A DNA stretch of 43,459 nucleotides from the NCBI RefSeq assembly GCF_024178315.1, contig NZ_JAMZIK010000091.1:1-43459 (forward strand), read 5' to 3'. The first letter of the stretch is position 1. Every line of letters starts with the position of its first letter. Shown piece after piece: positions 25,573 to 33,244 of this stretch. Made by a program: the position numbers and the translations under genes. A model generated the notes under the pieces. That model was not told the DNA's origin, did not search any database, and saw nothing but the letters and a program-made list of their open reading frames with translations. The DNA is from Siccirubricoccus soli. GTDB lineage: Bacteria; Pseudomonadota; Alphaproteobacteria; Acetobacterales; Acetobacteraceae.

Positions 25573-25884
25573 TCAGTGCCCCGGATTGCTGGCGGCGAAT
25601 GTCGCCTTCTGCTCCGGCGTCGCCTCCTTCTGATACTTCGCCTGCCATTCCTTGTAGGGCATGCCGTAGATGATCTCCCGCGCATCGGGGTCGCTCAGCG
25701 GAATGCCCTTCGCCTCGGCCTCCGCCCGATACCATTTGCTCAGGCAGTTCCGGCAGAACCCCGCCAGGTTCATCAGGTCGATGTTCTGCACATCGGTGCG
25801 CTCCCGCAGGTGCGCGACCAGGGTGCGGAAGGCGGCCGCCTCCAGCTCGGTGCGGGTCTTCTCGTCCATCTCGGGTGCAGCCAT
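25573..25884 (-). CDS. DUF1244 family protein
   Basis: A 103-residue protein of a small all-helical family found widely in alpha- and gammaproteobacteria; no function is established as far as I know. The signature is visible: LVAHLRERTDVQNIDLMNLA, GFCRNCLSKWYRAEAEAKG and REIIYGMPYKEWQAKYQ. The FCRNC pair of cysteines could bind a metal. The start ATG follows GAGGGACCC; the longer frame upstream is non-coding by composition. It is divergent from the glycerate kinase gene. Confidence 0.85.
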   Translation of the reverse strand: MAAPEMDEKTRTELEAAAFRTLVAHLRERTDVQNIDLMNLAGFCRNCLSKWYRAEAEAKGIPLSDPDAREIIYGMPYKEWQAKYQKEATPEQKATFAASNPGH

Positions 25885-25943
25885 GGGTCCCTCCTCGCGC
25901 GCGGCGCCGGTCTCGGTCCGCACTAATTTGGGGCAAGGGGCGC

Positions 25944-25978
25944 GGGGCTGCCAGGGGGGGCTGCCAAGGGGGCTGCCA
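25944..25978. repeat. Short direct repeats (3 x GGGGCTGCCA)
   Basis: GGGGCTGCCA occurs at 25944-25953, 25957-25966 and 25969-25978, with 13- and 12-base periods. It lies in the divergent gap between the DUF1244 and glycerate kinase genes. The role is unknown; it may be simple slippage. Confidence 0.6.
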
Positions 25979-26075
25979 GAGGGCAGGAGCGCGGGGCGGG
26001 ATTGCCCCCGCTGACCGAAGCTTGCCGCCCCGCCGCCGCTGCGGGACATAGGCGGGGCAGCAGGGGGGGCAGCCG

Positions 26076-27368
26076 ATGGCCTGGGATGACGCAACCGCGC
26101 GGGCGGCGCTCCGGCGCCTCTTCGAGGCCGGGCTGGCGGCGGCGGACCCGCTGGTCTCCCTGCCGCCGCATTTGCCGGAGCCGCCGCGAAACGGCCGCAT
26201 CCTCGTCATCGGCGTCGGCAAGGCGGCGGCGAAGATGGCGCTGGCGGTGGAGCGCGCCTGGGCCGGCGTGCCGCTCACCGGCCTCGTCATCGCCCCGCAT
26301 GGCGCCGACCTGCCGGACCCGCCGCCCGGCCGCCGTATCGCCCTCCGCTTCGGCGCCCATCCGGTGCCGGACGAATCCGGCGCGGCGGCGGCGGCGGAGA
26401 TGCTGGATCTGGTCCGCGGCCTTTCGCCCGAGGATCTGGTGCTGTTCCTCGTCTCCGGCGGCGGCTCCTCCCTCTCCACCCTGCCCGCCCCTGGCCTGAC
26501 GCTGGACGACCTCAAGGCGGTGAACCGGGAGCTGCTGCGGAGCGGCGCCCCGATCACCGAGATGAACTGCATCCGCAAGCATCTCAGCGCCTTCTCCGGC
26601 GGGCGGCTGGCGGCGGCGGCGCATCCGGCGCGGGTGGTGACGCTCGCCATTTCCGACGTGCCGGGGGACGATCCGGCGGTCATCGCCTCCGGCCCCACCG
26701 TGCCGGACCCGACCAGCTTCGCCGAGGCCCGCGCCCTGGTCGCGCATTACCGCATGACGCTGCCCGAGGCGGTGACGCGCCACCTGGCGGCGGCCGTGGA
26801 GGAAAGCCCGAAGCCCGGCGACCCGCGGCTGGCCGGGGCGGAGTTGCGGATGATCGCCACCCCCATGCTGGCGCTGCGGGCCATGGCGGAGGCGGCGCGG
26901 GCGGCGGGGCTGGCGCCGCTGATCCTCGGCGATGCACTGGAGGGGGAAGCCCGGGAGATGGGCAGGGTGCTGGGCGGCATTGCCCTCTCCGCCGCCACCC
27001 ATGGCCTGCCGGTGCCCCCCCCCTGCGTCATCCTCTCGGGCGGAGAGGCGACGGTGACCATCGCCGGCCCGGCCGGCGAGGGCGGCCGGGGGACGGAGAC
27101 CCTGCTCGGCCTAACGCTGGCGCTGGAAGGCCACCCCGATATCTGGGCGCTCTGCTGCGACACAGACGGCATCGACGGCAAATCCGACTGCGCCGGCGCC
27201 ATCGCCACGCCGGAGAGCCTGGCCCGCGCCCGCGCCCTGGGGCTGGACCCGCGGGCGGCGCTGGCCGCGCATGACAGCACCGGCCTGTTCCGGGCGCTGG
27301 GGGATCTGGTGGTGACCGGCCCGACCCTGACCAATGTGAATGATGTGCGGGCGGTGCTCATCCGCTGA
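26076..27368 (+). CDS. Glycerate 2-kinase (GckA/TtuD, MOFRL family)
   Basis: A 430-residue enzyme that phosphorylates D-glycerate to 2-phosphoglycerate with ATP. The N-terminal DUF4147 domain shows ILVIGVGKAAAKMALAVE, FGAHPVPDESG, LFLVSGGGSSL and EMNCIRKHLSAFSGGRLA. The C-terminal MOFRL domain shows ILSGGEATVTI, RGTETLLGLTLAL and CCDTDGIDG, then HDSTGLF and GPTLTNVNDV. The family has often been misnamed hydroxypyruvate reductase (TtuD). Its product enters lower glycolysis, two steps before pyruvate kinase, which is encoded just downstream. A small gene and two regulatory sites separate the two, so they are probably not one simple operon. Confidence 0.92.
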   Translation: MAWDDATARAALRRLFEAGLAAADPLVSLPPHLPEPPRNGRILVIGVGKAAAKMALAVERAWAGVPLTGLVIAPHGADLPDPPPGRRIALRFGAHPVPDESGAAAAAEMLDLVRGLSPEDLVLFLVSGGGSSLSTLPAPGLTLDDLKAVNRELLRSGAPITEMNCIRKHLSAFSGGRLAAAAHPARVVTLAISDVPGDDPAVIASGPTVPDPTSFAEARALVAHYRMTLPEAVTRHLAAAVEESPKPGDPRLAGAELRMIATPMLALRAMAEAARAAGLAPLILGDALEGEAREMGRVLGGIALSAATHGLPVPPPCVILSGGEATVTIAGPAGEGGRGTETLLGLTLALEGHPDIWALCCDTDGIDGKSDCAGAIATPESLARARALGLDPRAALAAHDSTGLFRALGDLVVTGPTLTNVNDVRAVLIR

Positions 27369-27372
27369 TTAT

Positions 27373-27387
27373 GTTCTTTATTTGTTC
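27373..27387 (+). promoter_or_regulatory. LexA (SOS) box, GTTC-N7-GTTC
   Basis: GTTCTTTATTTGTTC is a perfect match to the alphaproteobacterial LexA direct-repeat operator. It starts 5 bases after the glycerate kinase stop and ends 24 bases before the ATG of the small gene at 27412, the only gene it is placed to control. The match is seen directly; LexA binding is inferred. Confidence 0.7.
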
Positions 27388-27411
27388 AGTCTGCCGCCAT
27401 AGGCTGGCGCC

Positions 27412-27651
27412 ATGCTGCCCCAGGCGATACCGCCCCTGCCGCCCCTCCTCGGCCTGACCCGCTGGGAATGGGATGGCGCGGGCATCCGCTTCCGCATCTG
27501 GGCCCGGCCGATCATCGGCCGCGGCGGGCGGGAGGTGGTGCCGGTGACCCTGCTCTGGCAGCAGCGGGACGGCAGCAGCGGGATGGCACGCTGCGGCGGC
27601 TTCGTGGAGGCGATGGAGCGGGCGCTGCGGATCACCGAGGGCGCCGGCTGA
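27412..27651 (+). CDS. Small protein of unknown function, probably SOS-regulated
   Basis: A 79-residue protein with coding-type third-position GC. It has no signal peptide or membrane helix. The middle is rich in beta-strand-like alternation (RWEWDGAGIRFRIWARPIIG, then VVPVTLLWQQRDG) and the end is helical (FVEAMERALRITEGAG). A single Cys lies near residue 61 (ARCGGF). I do not recognise the family. The Shine-Dalgarno sequence is weak (AGG, 8 bases upstream). A perfect LexA box 24 bases before the ATG suggests induction by DNA damage. It could be a cell-cycle or polymerase inhibitor of the kind found in other SOS regulons, but there is no direct evidence. A reading frame on the opposite strand is a shadow. 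Confidence 0.65.
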   Translation: MLPQAIPPLPPLLGLTRWEWDGAGIRFRIWARPIIGRGGREVVPVTLLWQQRDGSSGMARCGGFVEAMERALRITEGAG

Positions 27652-27724
27652 GAGCGCCTCTGCCCCTTCCCGCCCAAGAGGGAGGTGCGGCATTGCAGTG
27701 GGATGAAAAGCGCCCCCGCCGGCA

Positions 27725-27762
27725 AATTTAAGCAAGACAGCCCCAACTTAAATTATATAAGT
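27725..27762 (+). promoter_or_regulatory. AT-rich promoter/operator of the HTH-pyruvate kinase gene
   Basis: AATTTAAG (27725-27732) and CTTAAATT (27747-27754) form a perfect 8-bp inverted repeat. A second, shorter one, ACTTA-N7-TAAGT, lies at 27746-27762. Between and across them lie AAGACA (27734-27739) and TATAAG (27756-27761) with a 16-base spacer, a fair -35/-10 pair. The predicted start of transcription falls at about 27768-27770, on or beside the ATG. The AT-richness stands out in this GC-rich sequence. Confidence 0.5.
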
Positions 27763-27769
27763 ACCGCCC

Positions 27770-29407
27770 ATGCGTGACCCGACCCTGGAAGAACTCCTCG
27801 CCCGCCGCGGCATGGTCACCCGCATCGCCACCGGCCTCGGCATCTCCCCCGCCGCCGTCTCGCAATGGCAGCGCGTGCCGGCGGAGCGCGTCGCGGAACT
27901 CGCCCGGCTGCTGGACTTGGCGCCGCACCAGCTTCGCCCGGACCTCCACCCGCCGCCGCAAGGACTGCCCCGCATGCCCTCCCGCATCGCCCTGCGCCGC
28001 CGGCGGCGCACCAAGATCGTCGCCACCCTCGGCCCCGCCAGCAGCAGCCCGGAGATGATCGAACGGCTGCACCGCGCCGGCGCCGATGTCTTCCGCCTCA
28101 ATTTCTCCCATGGTTCGCATGCCGACCATGCCGAGCGAATCGCCATCATCCGGGCGGTGGAGGCGAAGGTCGGGCGCCCCATCGGCATCCTCGCCGATGT
28201 CCAGGGGCCGAAGCTGCGCGTCGGCCGCTTCCAGGGCGGGCGGGTGCAGCTTCAGGCCGGCCAGCCCTTCCGGCTGGACCTCTCGCCCACGCCGGGCGAT
28301 GTCCGCCGCGTTCAGCTTCCGCACCCCGAGATCATCCAGGCCGCCCAGATCGGCACCACCCTGCTGCTGGATGACGGCAAGCTGCGGCTGCGCGTCACCC
28401 GGGTGCGCGGCGACCATCTGGAGACGGAAGTGCTGGTCGGCGGCGCCCTCTCGGACCGCAAGGGCGTCAATGTCCCGGACGTGGCGCTGCCCATCCCCGC
28501 CCTGACGCAGAAGGACCGGGAGGACCTGGCCTTCGTCCTCGACCGGGGGATCGAGTATATCGGCCTCTCCTTCGTCCAGCGGCCGGAGGATGTGGCGGAG
28601 GCCAAGGCGATCGCCGCCGGCCGCGCCCTCATCATGGTGAAGATGGAAAAGCCCCAGGCGGTCGAGAATCTCGACGCCATCCTGGCGCTGACCGATTGCG
28701 TCATGGTGGCGCGTGGCGATCTCGGCGTGGAGCTGCCGCCGGAGGAGGTGCCGCTCATCCAGAAGCGCATCGTCCGCGCCGCCCGCGCCCTGGGCAAGCC
28801 GGTGGTGGTCGCTACCCAGATGCTGGAGAGCATGATCGGCGCCCCGGCGCCGACGCGGGCCGAGGCGTCCGACGTGGCGACCGCCGTCTTCGACGGCGCC
28901 GATGCGGTGATGCTCTCGGCCGAGACCGCCGCCGGGCAATATCCCTTCGAGGCGGTGAACATGATGGACCGCATCGTGGCGCGGGTGGAGCAGGACCCGG
29001 GCTGGCGGTCGGTGACCGATGCCGGGCGGCCGGAGCCGGAGGCGACCAGCGCCGGCGCCATCTCGGCGGCCGCGGTGCAGGTGGCGCACACCATCAAGGC
29101 GCAGGTCATTGCGGCCTTCACCTCCACCGGCACCACCACCTTCCGCGTGGCCCGGGACCGGCCGGATTGCCCGATCCTCGGCCTGACGCCGTCCGAGGCC
29201 ACGGCACGCCGCCTGGCGGTGGTGTGGGGGGTGCACTCGCTGGTGGTCAGCGAGATCCACTCCATGTCCGAGATGGTGAACCGCGCCCTGCGCGCCGCGC
29301 AGCAGGAAGGCTTCGCCAGCCAGGGGCAGGAGATCGTGGTGACGGCGGGCGTACCCTTCGGCACGGCGGGCACCACGAATTCCCTCCGGGTGGCGATGGT
29401 GAAGTAG
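27770..29407 (+). CDS. pyk: Pyruvate kinase with N-terminal helix-turn-helix domain
   Basis: A 545-residue open frame. Residues 69-545 are a complete pyruvate kinase (phosphoenolpyruvate plus ADP to pyruvate plus ATP): RRTKIVATLGPASSS, RLNFSHGS, LADVQGPKLRVG, the catalytic Lys region IMVKMEKPQAVENL, the metal site ARGDLGVELPPEEVP, then ATQMLESMI and AVMLSAETAAGQYP. Residues 1-68 are an extra domain resembling Cro/YdaS-type helix-turn-helix proteins (RIATGLGISPAAVSQWQRVP, then LDLAPHQLRPDL). No stop separates the two. Met69 (27974) has AAGGA 9 bases upstream and would give a normal-length enzyme. The first ATG has no Shine-Dalgarno sequence but follows a -10-like TATAAG, so it may be read from a leaderless message. 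Both products may exist. Confidence 0.9.
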   Translation: MRDPTLEELLARRGMVTRIATGLGISPAAVSQWQRVPAERVAELARLLDLAPHQLRPDLHPPPQGLPRMPSRIALRRRRRTKIVATLGPASSSPEMIERLHRAGADVFRLNFSHGSHADHAERIAIIRAVEAKVGRPIGILADVQGPKLRVGRFQGGRVQLQAGQPFRLDLSPTPGDVRRVQLPHPEIIQAAQIGTTLLLDDGKLRLRVTRVRGDHLETEVLVGGALSDRKGVNVPDVALPIPALTQKDREDLAFVLDRGIEYIGLSFVQRPEDVAEAKAIAAGRALIMVKMEKPQAVENLDAILALTDCVMVARGDLGVELPPEEVPLIQKRIVRAARALGKPVVVATQMLESMIGAPAPTRAEASDVATAVFDGADAVMLSAETAAGQYPFEAVNMMDRIVARVEQDPGWRSVTDAGRPEPEATSAGAISAAAVQVAHTIKAQVIAAFTSTGTTTFRVARDRPDCPILGLTPSEATARRLAVVWGVHSLVVSEIHSMSEMVNRALRAAQQEGFASQGQEIVVTAGVPFGTAGTTNSLRVAMVK

Positions 29408-29416
29408 GGCGCGCGC

Positions 29417-30409
29417 CTATTGCATCTCGATGCCGGCGGCCTTGATCGCCGCGGCGTTGCGCTCGATGTCCTCCGCGATGCGGGCGCGGAAGCGCGCCGG
29501 GTCGAGCACGAAGATGTCGCCCTGCGCCAGCAGCGGCGGGCGCGCCGTGGGCGATTCCGCCACCGCTTCCATCATTGCGTAGAGGCGCTGCACCAACTCT
29601 GGCGGCGTGCCGGCGGGGGCGACCAGCCCGTTCCAGAAGACCGCGCTGAACTCCGGGTAGCCGGCCTCCTTCACCGTCGGCACCTCCGGCAGCTCGCGCC
29701 AGCGGGCGTCGCCGGTGGTGGCCAGCGCCAGGAAGGTGCCGGCCTGGAGCAGGGGCCCGGCGGTCGTCGGCGTGTCCAGCAGCACGTCCACCTCGCCGGC
29801 CACCAGGGCATTGGTCGCCAGGGAGGAGCCGCGATAGGGCACGTGCAGCATCTGCGCCCCGGCCGCCGCCAGGAGCTGCTCCATATGCAGGTGCTGCAGG
29901 TTGCCGACACCGGCCGAGGCATAGCTGATCCGCCCCGGCTGGCGCCGCGCCAGCGCGACCAGCTCCGCCAGGCTGCGCACGCCCTGGGTGCGCGGGTTGC
30001 GCGGGTTGATCACCAGGATGAAGGGGCTGATGGTGATCGTGGCGATGGGCAGCAGATCGCGCAGCGGGTGGTAGCGCGTGTCGCGATAGAGCAGGTGGTT
30101 CACCGTCATGGTGCTGGTGTTGCTGACCAGCAGCGCATGGCCGTCCGTCGCCGCGGCGACGAAGGCCGCGCCGAGGGAGCCATTCGCGCCGGTGCGGTTC
30201 TCCACCAGGACCGGCTGGGGCAGGCGGGTACGGAAGTCCTCGGCCAGGATGCGGGCGCAGATATCGGTGGAGCCGCCGGCGGGATAGCCGACGATCAGCC
30301 GCACCGGGCGGTTCGGCCAGGCCGCCGCCTCATTCTGCGCCAGGCCGGGCTGCGCCAGCGCGGCGAGTGCGGCGGCGCCCAGGGCGCGCCGGCCGGGGAA
30401 TGCCTGCAT
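29417..30409 (-). CDS. Bug/TctC family tripartite tricarboxylate transporter substrate-binding protein
   Basis: A 330-residue periplasmic solute-binding protein. The signal peptide runs MQAFPGRRALGAAALAALAQ and cuts near GLAQ. Family landmarks: WPNRPVRLIVGYPAGGSTDI, VLVENRTGANGSLGAAFVA, the mid-protein SYASAGVGNLQHLHMEQL with HVPYRGSSLA, GEVDVLLD and LPEVPTVKEAGYPEF. These proteins bind carboxylates or amides. No TctA/TctB membrane partners are nearby, which is usual for orphan Bug proteins in this group. The start ATG follows GGGAGGGAGGATC. It is convergent with pyruvate kinase, 9 bases apart; the ligand cannot be told. Confidence 0.93.
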   Translation of the reverse strand: MQAFPGRRALGAAALAALAQPGLAQNEAAAWPNRPVRLIVGYPAGGSTDICARILAEDFRTRLPQPVLVENRTGANGSLGAAFVAAATDGHALLVSNTSTMTVNHLLYRDTRYHPLRDLLPIATITISPFILVINPRNPRTQGVRSLAELVALARRQPGRISYASAGVGNLQHLHMEQLLAAAGAQMLHVPYRGSSLATNALVAGEVDVLLDTPTTAGPLLQAGTFLALATTGDARWRELPEVPTVKEAGYPEFSAVFWNGLVAPAGTPPELVQRLYAMMEAVAESPTARPPLLAQGDIFVLDPARFRARIAEDIERNAAAIKAAGIEMQ

Positions 30410-30517
30410 GGATGATCCTCCCTCCCATGCCGCTCCTGCCGGGCGGCCTTGGCAGGGATCAGACCAGCTTCGGCGCGGAGCGTCCAGCAGACGCGGCCGG
30501 AGCCGCGGGCCCCGGAT

Positions 30518-30532
30518 GCGAGGGGCCCTCGC
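30518..30532. terminator. Short palindrome after the Yip1-family gene
   Basis: GCGAGG-GGC-CCTCGC forms a 6-bp stem 7 bases beyond the stop of the leftward Yip1-family gene. There is no clear U tract, so terminator activity is uncertain. Confidence 0.3.
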
Positions 30533-30538
30533 CTCGCC

Positions 30539-31117
30539 TCAGAAGCGCAGGAACATCCCGGCGAACATCCCGGCCAGCAGGTTGAGGAGGAAGCCGATGA
30601 CGATGACCGCGGCGGTGAAGGCCAGCCGCCGGTCCTCCGGCACGCCCACCACCACCGGCACGCCCTTCCAGAAGATGTAGAGGCTGTAGAGGCCGAGCAG
30701 CCCGAGCACGGCGAGCGGCGGCAGCAGGGCGAAGATTCCGGCCACCCAGGCCGCGGTGGGCGCATAGACGGCGAGCTTCATGGCGGAGACCTCGTCCCCC
30801 CGCCCGCCGAAGCGCGGCGCCATCGCCTCGATGATCTTGCCCCAGACCCATACCCCGGCGAGGCCCAGCACATAGCCGGCAATGGCATTCAGCAGCAGGG
30901 AAATGGGGCTGAAGACCACGCCCAGCCCGCCCACCATGCCGCCCAGCATGCGGGCGAAGAGCAGGGAGCCGATGAAGCCCGCCACCGCCGGGATCGCCGA
31001 GAGCGGCACGGCGTAGCTCATGAACAGGCTCTTCGTATCGGCCGGCTCCGCCGCGATGACGGCCCATTCCGCCGCCGGGCGCGTGATCAGCCCCTTGGCG
31101 CGTGCGACGATATCCAT
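30539..31117 (-). CDS. Yip1 family membrane protein
   Basis: A 192-residue membrane protein of the Yip1 clan. It begins with the typical MDIVARAKGLITRPAAEWAV, in which the amphipathic start with a Trp/Pro pattern is shared by bacterial Yip1-like proteins. Five hydrophobic segments follow (around SYAVPLSAIPAVAGFIGSLL, then ISLLLNAIAGYVLGLAGVWV, WVAGIFALLPPLAVLGLLGL, TAAVIVIGFLLNLLAGMF and related parts). Gly-rich stretches lie between them. The function in bacteria is unknown. The ATG has GGGAG about 12 bases upstream. It lies downstream of ada on the same strand but with a 105-base gap. Confidence 0.8.
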   Translation of the reverse strand: MDIVARAKGLITRPAAEWAVIAAEPADTKSLFMSYAVPLSAIPAVAGFIGSLLFARMLGGMVGGLGVVFSPISLLLNAIAGYVLGLAGVWVWGKIIEAMAPRFGGRGDEVSAMKLAVYAPTAAWVAGIFALLPPLAVLGLLGLYSLYIFWKGVPVVVGVPEDRRLAFTAAVIVIGFLLNLLAGMFAGMFLRF

Positions 31118-31222
31118 CCGGCCCCGATTCTCCCATTCCTGGCCGGGGCAATCTGCGCGAGCCGGGACGCGGATGGCAACATTCGTCGCCGCCTCCCGCA
31201 ACGAATCGACAGGGCGCCGGGG

Positions 31223-32335
31223 TCAGCCCTTGCCCGCCCCGGCCCTCTCCTTCGCCAGCAGCGCCCGCTTGCGCGGCACGCCCCAGCGATAGCCGGTCAG
31301 GTCGCCATCCCGGCCGATGACACGGTGGCAGGGCACCGCCAGCGAGACGTGATTCTGCGCGCAGGCCCGTGCCACCGCCCGCACCGCGCGAGGGGCGCCG
31401 ATCGCCTCGGCCATCTGGGAATAGGTGCGGGTCTCGCCGAAGGGAATCGCCTGCAGCGCCTCCCACACCCGGCGCTGGAAGGCGGTGCCGCGCAGGTCGA
31501 GCGGCAGGGCAAGCGCGGCCTTCGGCTCCTCGAGGAAGGCGATCACCTCGCGCACCGCCTCGGCCAGGGAGTCGGGCGCTGCCTCCACCCGGGCTCCCGG
31601 GAAGCGCTGGCGGAGATCGCCCTCCAGCGCCTCGAAATCCTCGGCGAAGCCGATGAAGCAGACGCCCTTCTCGGTGGCGCCCACCATCAGCGGGCCAAGG
31701 GCACTCATCGCCGTGGCGGTGCGGATCACCTCCCCTGCCCCGCCGCGGCGGGCGGCGCCGGGGGTCATGCCCAGCACCTGGCCGGGCGCGCCATAGACGC
31801 GGCTTTCGCTGCCATAGCCGGCGCCGGCGACGGCTTCGGCGACCCGGTCGCCGGCGGCGAGCGCCGCCTGCAGCCTGCGGGCCTTCACGGATTGGCCGTA
31901 GGAATGTGGGGTCACGCCAGTGATCTCCTTGAACAGCCGGAGGAAATGGTGCCGGGCATAGCCGGCGCGGTCGGCCAGGGCGGCCAGGCTCGGCAGGCTC
32001 TCGCTCGCCTCGATCAGGTCGCAGGCGGCGCGGATGGCGGCGGCGTGCAGCGCCGCGCGCTCCCCCTTCGGGTCGCAGCGCCGGCAGGCACGGAAGCCGG
32101 CCGCCTCGGCGGCGGCGGCATCGGGGAAGAAGCGGGTATTGCGGCGGAGCGGGGGACGGGAGGGGCAGCCGGGGCGGCAGAACACCCCCTGCGTCGTCAC
32201 CGCATAGAGGAAGGCCCCGCAGGCGGGGCTGGGGTCGCGGGCCAGGACGGCGTCCCAGCGGGCGGCATCGGGGTCGGGCATGGGATGCATGTCGGGCATG
32301 GCCACAAGATGGGCCGTGGCCGCGCCCGGGGCCAT
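31223..32335 (-). CDS. ada: Ada: bifunctional DNA-alkylation regulator and O6-methylguanine-DNA methyltransferase
   Basis: Up to 370 residues with three domains. The N-terminal Ada zinc domain has four Cys (VFCRPGCPSRP, then CRRCDP) and takes methyl groups from phosphotriesters. An AraC-type helix-turn-helix follows (LADRAGYARHHFLRLFKEIT, GVTPHSYGQ). The C-terminal methyltransferase domain has the acceptor Cys in VPCHRVIGRDG, after FQRRVWEALQAIPFGETRTY. All key residues are present. Several in-frame Met codons compete for the start. The first has GAGGG about 10 bases upstream, while the fourth, 54 bases later (MPDPDAARWDAV), aligns best with the family. Ada normally activates its own gene once methylated. 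Confidence 0.94.
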   Translation of the reverse strand: MAPGAATAHLVAMPDMHPMPDPDAARWDAVLARDPSPACGAFLYAVTTQGVFCRPGCPSRPPLRRNTRFFPDAAAAEAAGFRACRRCDPKGERAALHAAAIRAACDLIEASESLPSLAALADRAGYARHHFLRLFKEITGVTPHSYGQSVKARRLQAALAAGDRVAEAVAGAGYGSESRVYGAPGQVLGMTPGAARRGGAGEVIRTATAMSALGPLMVGATEKGVCFIGFAEDFEALEGDLRQRFPGARVEAAPDSLAEAVREVIAFLEEPKAALALPLDLRGTAFQRRVWEALQAIPFGETRTYSQMAEAIGAPRAVRAVARACAQNHVSLAVPCHRVIGRDGDLTGYRWGVPRKRALLAKERAGAGKG

Positions 32336-32387
32336 CCGCGGGTTGCCCTCACATCATGCCGGCCCAGGGGGGCCGGGGCCAGCGGCC

Positions 32388-32465
32388 TCAGCGCATGCGG
32401 GTGAGAGCGGCCGCCGCGGCGACGAGGCCGAAGGCCCAGGGCAGCATGGTGAGAATTTCCGACAC
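32388..32465 (-). CDS. Predicted 25-residue hydrophobic peptide
   Basis: A very short reading frame with a GTG start, too short for most gene finders: MSEILTMLPWAFGLVAAAAA followed by LTRMR. It is one predicted membrane helix with an acidic N-terminus and a basic C-terminus. A very strong Shine-Dalgarno sequence, GGAGGGAGG (32470-32478), ends 4 bases before the GTG. It lies upstream of ada on the same strand. This is the kind of small membrane protein often overlooked, but there is no homology evidence and chance cannot be excluded. Confidence 0.45.
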   Translation of the reverse strand: MSEILTMLPWAFGLVAAAAALTRMR

Positions 32466-32606
32466 TTGGCCTCCCTCCGGCGGCAGCGGAATGCTGCGAT
32501 CCTTACGAGGATACCAAGGGATACCTTACCGGCACGTCATTTAAGCGGATGGCCGGGTTGCGTCCGTTGCATGACACGGACGCCATCCTATGCGAGTGCA
32601 AAACGA

Positions 32607-33179
32607 TCAGAGCGCCTCGCCCTCGGCCTTGCGCTGCAATTCCCGCAGCTTCTCCGCCCCGCCCGGGGTCTTCGGGCTGATCTCCAGCGCGGCGCGCAGG
32701 CTGCGCAGCGCGCCCTCCGCATCCCCGGCGGCCTCCTGCGCCGCGGCCAGGGTTTCCAGCGCCGCCCAGTGTCGCGGTTCCAGCCGCAGCACCTCTCGCA
32801 GGTCGCGTACCGCGGCCGGGATGTCGCCGGCGCGGAGATAGGCCTGGGCGCGCAGATGCCAGGCCTCGGCGAATTCCGGGGAGAGGGTGATGGCGGCGTC
32901 GAAATCCTCCAGCGCCTCCTCGGGCAACTGCGCCTCCAAGTTCCGGGCGCCGCGGCGCAGCAGCAGGGTGACGGCAGGGGAGGCGGCCTGGGCCCAGAGC
33001 TGGCGGATGCGGGTTTCCACCAGCGCGGCGCCGGCCTCGTCCGGGGCGCTGCGCAACGCCTCGAAGGCGCGGTCGAGCTCGGCCTTGCGCGCCTCCGCGC
33101 CGCGGGCGGACGGCGGGGCTGTCTGGGCCAGGGCGGCCAGGGGCAGCAGCAGGAATGGCAGGACGAGGAGGGGGCGCAT
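32607..33179 (-). CDS. Secreted tetratricopeptide-repeat protein
   Basis: A 190-residue protein with a signal peptide (MRPLLVLPFLLLPLAALAQ) and about three TPR units: PEEALEDFDAAITLSPEFAE, then AWHLRAQAYLRAGDIPAAVR and WAALETLAAAQEAAGDAEGA. The spacing and the A/G/Y-L-A-P pattern are clear. Such periplasmic TPR proteins act as protein-interaction scaffolds; the partner is unknown. The reading frame extends upstream through an intergenic R1 repeat, but the ATG at the signal peptide is the only sensible start. It ends near 32.6 kb beside a gap with the 25-residue peptide. Confidence 0.85.
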   Translation of the reverse strand: MRPLLVLPFLLLPLAALAQTAPPSARGAEARKAELDRAFEALRSAPDEAGAALVETRIRQLWAQAASPAVTLLLRRGARNLEAQLPEEALEDFDAAITLSPEFAEAWHLRAQAYLRAGDIPAAVRDLREVLRLEPRHWAALETLAAAQEAAGDAEGALRSLRAALEISPKTPGGAEKLRELQRKAEGEAL

Positions 33180-33244
33180 GGTGCCACCCTCCGCCCGCGG
33201 CGGCAGGCTTGGCAAGCGGCATGGGCCGCGCCCGGGCTTGGGTG

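Noticed and set aside
25944-25978. Three GGGGCTGCCA units as a CRISPR or iteron array
   Set aside because: The units are too short and too few, with 2-3 base spacers; slippage in GC-rich DNA is the simpler reading.
26076-29407. Glycerate kinase, small gene and pyruvate kinase as one operon
   Set aside because: A LexA box and an independent AT-rich promoter lie between them, so separate control is more likely, although read-through cannot be excluded.
29420-30415. 331-codon plus-strand frame opposite the first Bug gene
   Set aside because: It is antisense to a Bug protein with a signal peptide and a good ribosome-binding site, and has no recognisable domain.
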